Positions 1 through 4,836 of a stretch of 6,914 nt of DNA are shown in pieces (the first letter of the stretch is position 1; each line of letters begins with the position of its first letter). This stretch comes from JARLFX01 sp036404255 (GTDB taxonomy: Bacteria > Acidobacteriota > Terriglobia > Terriglobales > Acidobacteriaceae), in contig DASWOP010000316.1 of NCBI GenBank assembly GCA_036404255.1, forward strand, positions 1 to 6,914. The letters run 5' to 3'. The notes under the pieces were generated by a model. The model had not been told where the DNA came from. It did no database searches and worked only from the letters and a program-made list of their open reading frames with translations. Made by a program: the position numbers and the translations under genes.

Positions 1-159
1 GGCAACCGCATCGAACCCCGCCGTGCCGGCGTCCTCATCTACGCCCTGCAACTCGCATCCACCAACCTGCGCAGCACGGATCTCAAACTCGTCAGTGGAT
101 TCTCCACCAACGTCACCTCATTCCAACTCGCGGAAGACGGCAGCGAAATCGCCGCCTGA
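1..159 (+). CDS. 3' end of an unidentified protein (partial)
   Basis: The first frame is open from the window edge to a TGA at 157-159, giving 52 residues whose N-terminal part lies outside the window. The visible part reads GNRIEPRRAGVLIYALQLAS, then a polar segment rich in Ser, Thr and Asn, ending DGSEIAA. The RIEPRRAGVLIYALQLA stretch looks like an amphipathic helix. From memory it resembles the C-terminal part of hypothetical proteins common in Acidobacteriaceae, where a 'G.I.pRRA..LLYaLQiAs' segment recurs; that is recollection, not a search result. No catalytic motif, membrane segment or Cys cluster is visible. It points the same way as the peroxiredoxin-like gene but is 238 bases away, so a shared transcript is uncertain. 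The function is unknown. Confidence 0.6.
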   Translation, partial: GNRIEPRRAGVLIYALQLASTNLRSTDLKLVSGFSTNVTSFQLAEDGSEIAA

Positions 160-210
160 ATCCCCGCACAACGTCGGAAACAAAGCGTGTAGCAGCATCG
201 AAGTGGGTGC

Positions 211-236
211 CCCGGGTCTCGATTCTGAGACCTGGG
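211..236. repeat. Strong hairpin in the 160-397 spacer, possibly a dispersed repeat
   Basis: CCCGGGTCTC (211-220) pairs with GAGACCTGGG (227-236) around a six-base loop GATTCT. This gives 10 pairs, one of them G-T. No T-run follows on either strand, so a classical intrinsic terminator is not supported. It could still help end transcription of the gene finishing at 159. The flanking words GGTGCCCCGGGTCTC and GGGTTCGCAGG remind me of a repeated intergenic sequence in Acidobacteriaceae; this is a memory-based inference. Apart from this hairpin and an AT-richer stretch (about 320-365) before the next gene, I see nothing definite in the 238-base spacer. Confidence 0.45.
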
Positions 237-397
237 TTCGCAGGATTTCCATTCACCACCGCACCATCCGCAGCTACGGCAAACGCGAACATCTCCGCAC
301 TCCTTCGCTCGTGATCAACCTCACAATACAAATCATTCCCTTGAAATTCGCGCAAAATCTTCATACCGCGCCGAATGGGAAGTGAGAAAATAATCCC

Positions 398-1048
398 ATG
401 AGCATTACGGAGACGCTCCAGGATCAGCTCGACGCCATCACCGCGAACACGCGCAAGCTTGTTCCAGCGGATCGCCTGGCCGTCTCCGAGCAGGCCGTGA
501 CCGAGCTCTTCAACTCCGGCATCGAAGACCGCATCCTGAAGCCCGGCATGCGCGCCCCTGAGTTTGAACTACAGGACGCCTCCACCGGCAAGCTCGTGCA
601 CTCGACCGACGTACTCGCCCTCGGCCCCATGGTGCTCAGCTTCTTCCGCGGCCGCTGGTGCCCCTACTGCGTCACCGAGCTCGAAATCTGGCGAGACCTC
701 TACCCCGACCTGCGCCAGCGCAACGCCCTCTTCGTCGCCGTCTCCCCCCAGATGCAGCGCCAGAATGACTTCACCGTCCAGCAACACTCGCTGCCCTTCG
801 CGGTCCTGACAGACCCCGCCTGCGCCCTGGCCGAGCAGTTCGGCATCGCCTACACCGTGCCGGAGTACCACCGCCTGCACCTCCGCAGCATCATGGTCAA
901 CATCCCGTACGTGAACGGTGAAAACACCTGGCGCCTCCCCCTCCCCGCCGTCTTCGTCATCGGCCAGGACAACATCATCCGATTCTCTGAAGTGCACGCA
1001 GATTTTCGCGTCCGCCCCGAGCCGGCAGATGTGCTTGCAGCCTTATAA
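398..1048 (+). CDS. Peroxiredoxin-like (AhpC/TSA, thioredoxin-fold) protein
   Basis: The 216-residue protein has an alpha-helical N-terminal lead (about 1-45) and then an AhpC/TSA-type thioredoxin fold. Visible landmarks are GMRAPEFEL (50-58), where the fold begins; the redox site FFRGRWCPYC with Cys88 and Cys91; TDP (138-140); and WRLPLPAVFVI (178-188), holding the cis-proline region. The usual Prx motif PxxxTxxC is absent. A CPYC dithiol sits in its place, as in the 'peroxiredoxin-like' branch of AhpC/TSA proteins. The likely role is cytosolic thiol-dependent reduction of peroxides or disulfides; the substrate cannot be told from sequence. The ATG at 398 follows an in-frame TGA at 383-385. 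The upstream GTGAG (382-386) is only a weak, rather distant Shine-Dalgarno match. The gene is convergent with the ribosomal cluster and functionally unrelated to it. Confidence 0.88.
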   Translation: MSITETLQDQLDAITANTRKLVPADRLAVSEQAVTELFNSGIEDRILKPGMRAPEFELQDASTGKLVHSTDVLALGPMVLSFFRGRWCPYCVTELEIWRDLYPDLRQRNALFVAVSPQMQRQNDFTVQQHSLPFAVLTDPACALAEQFGIAYTVPEYHRLHLRSIMVNIPYVNGENTWRLPLPAVFVIGQDNIIRFSEVHADFRVRPEPADVLAAL

Positions 1049-1059
1049 ATCAAACATTT

Positions 1060-1079
1060 TTTGGCGTTTCGCCAAACGC
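1060..1079. other. Two overlapping, mutually exclusive small hairpins after the peroxiredoxin-like gene
   Basis: TTTGGCG (1060-1066) can pair with CGCCAAA (1070-1076). Alternatively GCGTTT (1064-1069) can pair with AAACGC (1074-1079). The run of six T (1057-1062) precedes rather than follows the stem on the plus strand, so this is not a plus-strand terminator. The remaining spacer up to 1154 also holds an 8-base inverted repeat, TTGGAATG (1093-1100) and CATTCCAA (1141-1148). Confidence 0.35.
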
Positions 1080-1154
1080 AAGAGCAATCGCATTGGAATG
1101 TGGCTAAACCAGCGATGATGCGCAGGCAGGATAGTAACAGCATTCCAAAAGAAG

Positions 1155-1182
1155 AAAAGGCGCACCGCGAGGTGCGCCTTTT
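1155..1182. terminator. Bidirectional Rho-independent terminator between convergent genes
   Basis: AAAAGGCGCACC (1155-1166) and GGTGCGCCTTTT (1171-1182) form a perfect 12-bp stem with the tetraloop GCGA. On the plus strand the GC-rich stem runs into five T (1179-1183), which suits the peroxiredoxin-like gene ending at 1048. On the minus strand it runs into TTTTCTTCTTTT, which suits rplQ ending at 1211. The symmetric A and T tracts and the convergent gene order make two-way termination the natural reading. This marks the downstream end of the ribosomal-protein cluster. Confidence 0.92.
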
Positions 1183-1210
1183 TGGATGGGTTGATTACGC
1201 AAAGCGCAGT

Positions 1211-1690
1211 TTACGGCTCGGCGTTGGGGTCTGGAGCTTCGCCGGGCTCGCGCTCCTGCAGCTGCTTGGCGAGCTCTTCCTGCTTCTTCGCCTTGGCTTC
1301 TGCGCGCTTTGCTGCCTTGGCATCGAGCTCCTGCTCGGCTCCGAGCAGTTCGATGTAGGCCATCTCGGCGGCATCGCCCTGGCGTTGGCCCGTGCGCACG
1401 ATGCGCAGGTAGCCGCCATTGCGGGTGCCGTAGCGAGGAGCCACGGTGGAGAACAGGCGGGTGACGGACTCCGGCGTCATCAGGTAGGCTGCGGCCTGAC
1501 GGCGTGCGTGGAGGTCGCCACGCTTGCCCAGGGTAATCATCTTCTCGACGATGGGACGTGTTGCCTTCGCCTTGGTGATGGTGGTCTGGACGCGGTCGTT
1601 GAGAAGGATGGATGTGACCAGGTTGCGCAGAAGCGCGCGGCGATGGCTGGTGTTCCGTCCGAGTTTGAATCCTGCATTGCGATGACGCAT
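1211..1690 (-). CDS. rplQ: 50S ribosomal protein bL17
   Basis: This protein of the large ribosomal subunit sits near the exit of the peptide tunnel. The 159-residue product opens MRHRNAGFKLGRNTSHRRAL, the hallmark start of L17, followed by LLRNLVTSILLNDRVQTTITKAK-type sequence and GDLHARRQA (58-66). The core ends near residue 118 with AEMAYIEL. The E. coli protein is about 127 residues. Here a charged helical tail (about 119-147, rich in Ala, Lys, Glu and Gln) and a Pro-rich end (REPGEAPDPNAEP) are added. The ATG is preceded by AGAGAGA about 8 bases upstream, a weak Shine-Dalgarno. It is the last gene of the cluster, 170 bases after rpoA across a repeat-filled spacer, and ends 28 bases before the terminator. 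Confidence 0.98.
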   Translation of the reverse strand: MRHRNAGFKLGRNTSHRRALLRNLVTSILLNDRVQTTITKAKATRPIVEKMITLGKRGDLHARRQAAAYLMTPESVTRLFSTVAPRYGTRNGGYLRIVRTGQRQGDAAEMAYIELLGAEQELDAKAAKRAEAKAKKQEELAKQLQEREPGEAPDPNAEP

Positions 1691-1709
1691 GGTCGTATCT
1701 CTCTAAATC

Positions 1710-1737
1710 AGGGATCAGGGAACAGGGATCAGGGAAC
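1710..1737. repeat. Heptamer array A: four tandem 7-base units
   Basis: Four contiguous heptads alternate AGGGATC and AGGGAAC, two copies of each, so the array is also a perfect 14-base tandem duplication (1710-1723 and 1724-1737). It lies just upstream of the rplQ ribosome binding site. It faces array B (1831-1858), which carries the same kind of unit in inverted orientation. Aligned as inverted repeats, 23 of 28 positions match. The unit style is like the short tandem heptanucleotide repeats described from cyanobacterial intergenic regions; any relationship is unproven. Confidence 0.85.
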
Positions 1738-1763
1738 GGGGGTTCGCTGAGGGCTGTACCGTG

Positions 1764-1804
1764 TACTGCAAAAATCACTTACTGCAAAAGCCGTACTGCA
1801 AAAA
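1764..1804. repeat. Three direct copies of TACTGCAAAA
   Basis: TACTGCAAAA occurs at 1764, 1780 and 1794, with the outer two copies having an extra A. The start-to-start spacing is 16 and then 14 bases. Read on the transcript strand of rpoA-rplQ, the copies are TTTTGCAGTA. They occupy the centre of the spacer, between the two heptamer arrays. The spacing is not a helical-turn match (10.5 bases) for a simple operator, and no promoter is evident beside them. They may be part of the same repeat-derived insertion. Confidence 0.75.
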
Positions 1805-1852
1805 TTTCAGGGAGGAGTAAGGGGCAGGTTGTTCCCTGCGCCCTACTCCCTG
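1800..1852 (-). promoter_or_regulatory. Attenuator-like stem-loop between rpoA and rplQ
   Basis: On the transcript strand, GGAGTA (1849-1844) pairs with TACTCC (1819-1814) and CAGG (1838-1835) with CCTG (1828-1825), closing a six-base loop (1834-1829). A GGG/CCC pairing sits between them with small bulges. CAGG/CCTG (1852-1849 with 1811-1808) can lengthen the base. The stem is followed by AAA and then five U (1804-1800). This resembles an imperfect intrinsic terminator or attenuator that could lower rplQ relative to rpoA, but the bulges and the AAA before the U-run weaken the case. The 5' arm is made largely of heptamer array B. Confidence 0.4.
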
Positions 1853-1858
1853 TTCCCT
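1831..1858. repeat. Heptamer array B: four 7-base units inverted relative to array A
   Basis: Four contiguous heptads all end in CCCT. The first and last are GTTCCCT and the two middle ones carry GCG and ACT in the variable positions. On the opposite strand the units read AGGGNNN, exactly the form of array A. The array ends 2 bases from the rpoA stop codon. The two arrays are separated by 93 bases and together bracket the rpoA-rplQ spacer. Confidence 0.8.
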
Positions 1859-1860
1859 AG

Positions 1861-2958
1861 TTAGAAGCTCTCTGTTTCGGTGACGGGAACGTCGAGATCT
1901 TCGTCTTCTTCTTCATCGTCGTCATCATCGTAAGAACCGAAACCGGCGGCCAGCGTGGCGGCGGGAAGGATAGACGTCGGGCCCGGGACCGGGTTACCGC
2001 TCTCGTCAATCCGCATGCCGAGCGAAAGGCCCATCTGCGCGAGAATTTCCTTGATCTCGTTCAGCGACTTGCGGCCGAAGTTCTTGGTCTTCAACATCTC
2101 AGCTTCGGTCTTCTGGATCAGCTCGCCGATGGTCTGGATATTCGCGTTCTTCAGGCAGTTGTAGCTGCGCACGGAGAGCTCGAGTTCTTCGACCGAACGG
2201 TTCAGGTTCTCGTTGCGGATCGCAGGGCCATCGTGCGCACCCTCAATACCCGCTTCCATCTCCTCTTCAAAGTTGATGAAGATGGTCATGTGATCCTTCA
2301 ACAGCTTGGCGGCCAGGCCGACTGCGTCTGCCGGAAGCACGCTGCCGTTGGTCCAGACCTCGATGGTGAGCTTGTCATAGTCAGTGATCTGACCGAGACG
2401 GGCTGCATCCACCGTGTAGTTCACCTTGCGCACGGGCGAGTGAACGGAGTCCACCGGGATGAAGCCGATACCAAGGTCAGTGTCAAAGTTCTTGTCGGCC
2501 GAGATGTAACCGCGACCGCTCTTGAGGCGCATCTCCATGTCGAGCTTGCCGCCTTCGGAGATGGTGCAGATGTAGACTTCCTTGTCGAGAATTTCCACGT
2601 CGCCGTCGGCTTCAATCATGCCGGAGGTGATGACGCCCGCTGCATCGGCGCGCAGGTAGAGGGCCTTGGGGCCTTCCCCGTTGAGCTTGAACGGAATCTG
2701 CTTGAGGTTCAGGATGATGTCGGTCGCGTCTTCCACGATGCCGGCAATCGACTGGAACTCATGCAGAACGCCTTCGATGCGAACTGCGGTTACGGCAGCA
2801 CCTTCCACGGACGAAAGCAGCGTGCGGCGAAGTGCATTGCCGATCGTTGTCCCGAATCCGCGCTCAAAGGGCTGCGCGCTGAACTTGCCGTATTTATCAG
2901 TAAGCGTCTCGGTTTCTACTGCGAGGCGCTTCGGCTTTTGAAAACCTCTCCAAAGCAT
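1861..2958 (-). CDS. rpoA: DNA-directed RNA polymerase subunit alpha
   Basis: The alpha subunit dimerises to nucleate RNA polymerase assembly, and its C-terminal domain contacts DNA UP elements and activators. The N-terminal domain (about 1-235) shows FERGFGTTIGNALRRTLLSS (31-50), the family signature, and DLGIGFIPVDSVHSPV (161-176). The C-terminal domain (about 252-312) keeps the DNA-contact residues equivalent to E. coli Arg265, Asn268, Cys269 and Lys298 (here R264, N267, C268, K297), with FGRKSLNEI (294-302). At 365 residues it is about 36 longer than the E. coli protein. The excess includes a Pro/Gly/Ala linker and an acidic run (344-354, only Asp and Glu) before LDVPVTETESF. AAGGT lies 8 bases before the ATG. 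It starts 151 bases after rpsD. Confidence 0.99.
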   Translation of the reverse strand: MLWRGFQKPKRLAVETETLTDKYGKFSAQPFERGFGTTIGNALRRTLLSSVEGAAVTAVRIEGVLHEFQSIAGIVEDATDIILNLKQIPFKLNGEGPKALYLRADAAGVITSGMIEADGDVEILDKEVYICTISEGGKLDMEMRLKSGRGYISADKNFDTDLGIGFIPVDSVHSPVRKVNYTVDAARLGQITDYDKLTIEVWTNGSVLPADAVGLAAKLLKDHMTIFINFEEEMEAGIEGAHDGPAIRNENLNRSVEELELSVRSYNCLKNANIQTIGELIQKTEAEMLKTKNFGRKSLNEIKEILAQMGLSLGMRIDESGNPVPGPTSILPAATLAAGFGSYDDDDDEEEDEDLDVPVTETESF

Positions 2959-3074
2959 ATCTGTCTACCTTTTCCAGTCCGGGCGCGCCGCGAAGCATTC
3001 TGCTGCGGCCGGACAAGTTCTCCTGCGATTAAGTTGCCGCCGTAGCGGTTGAAGCACGTACCAAAATGATGGTG

Positions 3075-3102
3075 GCGGCATGAGTGTTTTGACTCATGCC
3101 GC
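3075..3102 (-). promoter_or_regulatory. Perfect 11-bp stem-loop between rpsD and rpoA
   Basis: GCGGCATGAGT (3075-3085) and ACTCATGCCGC (3092-3102) form an uninterrupted 11-bp stem with a six-base loop (CAAAAC in the transcript). It begins 7 bases after the rpsD stop codon. In the transcript it is followed by CACCATCATTTTGG, so the U-run is short and late: a partial terminator, a pause site, or an RNase-processing or 3'-end-protecting structure are all possible. It lies where output of ribosomal proteins and of RNA polymerase alpha could be set apart. The remainder of the spacer up to rpoA shows nothing I can name. Confidence 0.65.
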
Positions 3103-3109
3103 GCACAGA

Positions 3110-3739
3110 TTACTTGCTGTAAAGTTCGACGATCAGCTGTTCGTTTACCGGCAGGTTGACGTCTTCACGCTTCGGCAGCGCGATGACCTTGCCGCTGAAG
3201 TTGTCGCGATCGATCTGCAACCACTGAACGGAGTTCTGGCCGGCGGCGAAGTCACGTGCCGTCTCCAGCAGGACCAGCTTCTTGGAAGCCTCACGGATGG
3301 TGATCTCGTCGCCAACCTTCACCTGGAAGGATGGGATGTTCACCTTGCGGCCGTTGACCTGCACATGGCCGTGACGAACGACCTGGCGTGCCTGGCGGCG
3401 CGAAAGCGCGTAGCCAAGACGATAGGCAACGTTGTCCAGACGGGTCTCCAGTTGCTGCAGAAGCAGCTCGCCGGTGACGCCCTGGCGGCGGGTGGCCTTC
3501 TCGTAGTAGGCGCGGAACTGGCCTTCGAGCGCGAAGTAAATGCGCTTGGCCTTCTGCTTCTCGCGAAGCTGCAGGCCGTAGCCTACAATCTTTGCCTTAC
3601 GGGTCTGGCCATGCTGGCCTGGGGGGAAGTTACGCTTCTCGATCGGGCATTTCTCAGAGAAACACTTCGGTCCCTTCAAGAAAAGCTTCGTGCCGTCGCG
3701 ACGGCAGAGACGGCAGACTGGTCCTGTATAACGTGCCAT
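3110..3739 (-). CDS. rpsD: 30S ribosomal protein uS4
   Basis: uS4 is a primary 16S rRNA binder that starts small-subunit assembly. In E. coli it is also the translational repressor of the alpha operon. The 209-residue product is of normal length and opens MARYTGPVCRLCRRDG. It has four Cys in zinc-finger spacing (C9, C12, C26, C31), the metal-binding form of S4. GQHG (41-44) and the S4 RNA-binding domain (about 98-160, with RLDNVAYRLG and RQARQVVRHGHVQVNGRKV) follow, and the end VNEQLIVELYSK is canonical. AGGAG lies 9 bases before the ATG, the best ribosome binding site in the alpha part. It starts 102 bases after rpsK and is bracketed by hairpins on both sides (3819-3837 and 3075-3102). Confidence 0.99.
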   Translation of the reverse strand: MARYTGPVCRLCRRDGTKLFLKGPKCFSEKCPIEKRNFPPGQHGQTRKAKIVGYGLQLREKQKAKRIYFALEGQFRAYYEKATRRQGVTGELLLQQLETRLDNVAYRLGYALSRRQARQVVRHGHVQVNGRKVNIPSFQVKVGDEITIREASKKLVLLETARDFAAGQNSVQWLQIDRDNFSGKVIALPKREDVNLPVNEQLIVELYSK

Positions 3740-3818
3740 TTTCTTTCACTCCTGATTCGGTTGTCGACCGGTTTACACGCTGGCAGCGCTTCATCCCGGT
3801 CCTTGGTTTCGGTTTCCC

Positions 3819-3837
3819 TCTCAGCACATCGCTGAGA
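3819..3837 (-). promoter_or_regulatory. Stem-loop between rpsK and rpsD
   Basis: TCTCAGC (3819-3825) and GCTGAGA (3831-3837) form a perfect 7-bp stem. In the transcript the loop is GATGT, and three further G-U pairs are possible at the base. It begins 4 bases after the rpsK stop codon and about 80 bases before the rpsD start. No U-run follows, so termination is unlikely. A role in mRNA stability, or in feedback on rpsD by its own product, is possible, since S4 leaders do this in other bacteria, but no known S4 leader motif was recognised. Confidence 0.5.
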
Positions 3838-3841
3838 AAAC

Positions 3842-4264
3842 TTACACGCGGCGGCGCTTGGACGGACGGCAACCGTTGTGAGGAATCGGCGTTACGTCGC
3901 GGATGCTGCGCACATCAAGACCAGCTGCTGCGAGAGCGCGGACGGCCGACTCACGACCCGAACCGGGACCGGAGACGCGGACGTCTACCGAGCGCAGACC
4001 ATGGTCGCGCGCGGCATTGGCTGCGCCGACGGCTGCCTGCTGTGCGGCAAAGGGAGTTCCCTTGCGCGAACCGCGGAAGCCGAGCGAGCCCGAGCTCTTC
4101 CAGCTCAGGGTGTTGCCCTGCTGGTCGGTGATGGTGACGATGGTGTTGTTGAACGAAGCCTGAATGAAGACCAGGCCGTACGGAACATTCTTCCGCTCGC
4201 GCTTCTTGAACTTCTTGTTCTTGCCGGTCTTGGCGGCACCGGCTGCACTTTTCTGGGTCGCCAT
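3842..4264 (-). CDS. rpsK: 30S ribosomal protein uS11
   Basis: uS11 lies on the small-subunit platform beside the mRNA exit and the E site. The 140-residue protein has a basic, disordered N-terminal lead (about 1-25, KTGKNKKFKKRERK), then the family core VFIQASFNNTIVTITDQQGN (32-51), SSGSLGFRGSRKGTPFAAQ (57-75) and the signature end DVTPIPHNGCRPSKRRRV. The Asn-Gly pair at 130-131 matches the E. coli site (Asn119) that becomes iso-aspartate. The ATG overlaps the rpsM stop by one base (TAATG), and only a weak purine run precedes it, which indicates translational coupling to rpsM. Its length is slightly above the E. coli 129 because of the N-terminal lead. Confidence 0.99.
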   Translation of the reverse strand: MATQKSAAGAAKTGKNKKFKKRERKNVPYGLVFIQASFNNTIVTITDQQGNTLSWKSSGSLGFRGSRKGTPFAAQQAAVGAANAARDHGLRSVDVRVSGPGSGRESAVRALAAAGLDVRSIRDVTPIPHNGCRPSKRRRV

Positions 4265-4644
4265 TATTTAGTCGCTTTCTTCTTGCCGGCAACGGTGCCC
4301 TTACGGGGGCCTTTGCGCGTGCGAGCGTTGGTGTGGGTGCGCTGGCCGCGAACCGGCAGGCCGCGACGATGACGGAGACCGCGATACGACTGGATCTCGA
4401 TGAGACGCTTGATATTGAGTGAGATGTCCTTGCGGAGATCGCCCTCAATATTGCCTTCCTGCTCGATAACCTGGCGGATGCGGTTAACCTCGTCCTCGTT
4501 TAGATCCTGTACCTTGGCGATCGGACTAACGTCCGCCTTGGCGAGAATCTTGGCGGCGCGGGGATCTCCGATGCCGTAGATGTAAGTGAGCGCGATGCGT
4601 ACCTGCTTGTTCCGCGGTAGATCGACGCCTGCAATACGTGCCAT
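4264..4644 (-). CDS. rpsM: 30S ribosomal protein uS13
   Basis: uS13 sits in the head of the small subunit and contacts the P-site tRNA through its C-terminal tail and the large subunit through bridges B1a/B1b. The 126-residue product starts MARIAGVDLPRNKQVRIALT, has the helix-hairpin-helix-like YIYGIG (21-26), and carries the signature SYRGLRHRRGLPVRGQRT (86-103). It ends in a Lys-rich tail GTVAGKKKATK. The ribosome binding site is poor (AGAGAG about 8 bases upstream), and a 26-base hairpin lies only 16 bases ahead of the ATG, so access to the start may be regulated. A 192-base leader separates it from rpmJ. This position corresponds to the S4-controlled start of the alpha operon in E. coli. 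Confidence 0.99.
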   Translation of the reverse strand: MARIAGVDLPRNKQVRIALTYIYGIGDPRAAKILAKADVSPIAKVQDLNEDEVNRIRQVIEQEGNIEGDLRKDISLNIKRLIEIQSYRGLRHRRGLPVRGQRTHTNARTRKGPRKGTVAGKKKATK

Positions 4645-4836
4645 GGGTTTCTCTCTTTATGCGATGGATGCCTGTGCATCCTTCGCGGTTATGTGGCCGG
4701 CCATCAAGCCTGCCACTGGTTCTGGGATTCTCCCGGGTTCATCGCAAGCCTTGAGTCCGGCTAACTAGCCCTTTTGCTTCATGAGAAGCGGGATGGCCCG
4801 TCTGGTGAGTCCTCGCACAGGTGCGAGCGCAGGGGA
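4645..4836 (-). promoter_or_regulatory. Structured leader between rpmJ and rpsM
   Basis: This 192-base spacer contains no convincing gene. In the transcript it offers, in order: CTCGCAC/GTGCGAG (4827-4812, 7 bp); GCTTC/GAAGC (4789-4776), which a flanking CCC/GGG may extend; GGCTA/TAGCC (4770-4759); GGGA/TCCC (4734-4724); the palindrome TGGCCGGCCA (4703-4694); and the strong hairpin at 4686-4661. GGACTCA occurs twice (near 4811 and 4759). Such density before a weak ribosome binding site suggests an autoregulatory leader, by analogy with the E. coli alpha-operon pseudoknot bound by S4. No sequence match to that element was recognised, and no clear -35/-10 pair was found. Confidence 0.5.
4661..4686 (-). 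promoter_or_regulatory. Strong hairpin 16 bases upstream of the rpsM start
   Basis: In the transcript GCGA-A-GGATGC pairs with GCATCC-A-TCGC across the tetraloop ACAG. This gives 10 Watson-Crick pairs with a single A-A mismatch and no other irregularity. Only ATAAAGAGAGAAACCC lies between it and the rpsM ATG, so the hairpin abuts the ribosome binding site. It could act as a repressor-protein target or a translational gate. It is not followed by a U-run, so it is not a terminator. Confidence 0.65.

Noticed and set aside
113..364. Minus-strand open frame of 83 codons (MKILREFQGNDLYCEVDHE...)
   Set aside because: It overlaps the end of the partial plus-strand gene, runs through the 211-236 hairpin, ends in an Arg-rich low-quality tail and matches no family I recognise. 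The first 30 codons look fairly protein-like, so a small real gene is not fully excluded.
341..369. Possible promoter for the peroxiredoxin-like gene (TTGAAA at 341-346)
   Set aside because: At 17 bases the -10 position is TACCGC, and shorter spacings give CATACC; neither is a convincing -10, so no promoter is called.
2233..3045. Long plus-strand open frame opposite rpoA
   Set aside because: It is an antisense shadow of rpoA with no family resemblance. The same applies to the plus-strand frames at 3080-3835, 3592-4131 and 3878-4372 opposite rpsD and rpsK, and at 1061-1750 opposite rplQ.
2959..3045. AGGAG followed by TTG upstream of rpoA as a possible earlier start or leader peptide
   Set aside because: The TTG is only 3 bases from AGGAG and is out of frame with rpoA, and the MLWRGFQKPK start has its own AAGG site at 8 bases.
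4759..4785. Five-codon leader peptide (MKQKG) in the rpmJ-rpsM spacer
   Set aside because: It has no ribosome binding site and is too short to support; the sequence is better explained as part of the stem-loop series.
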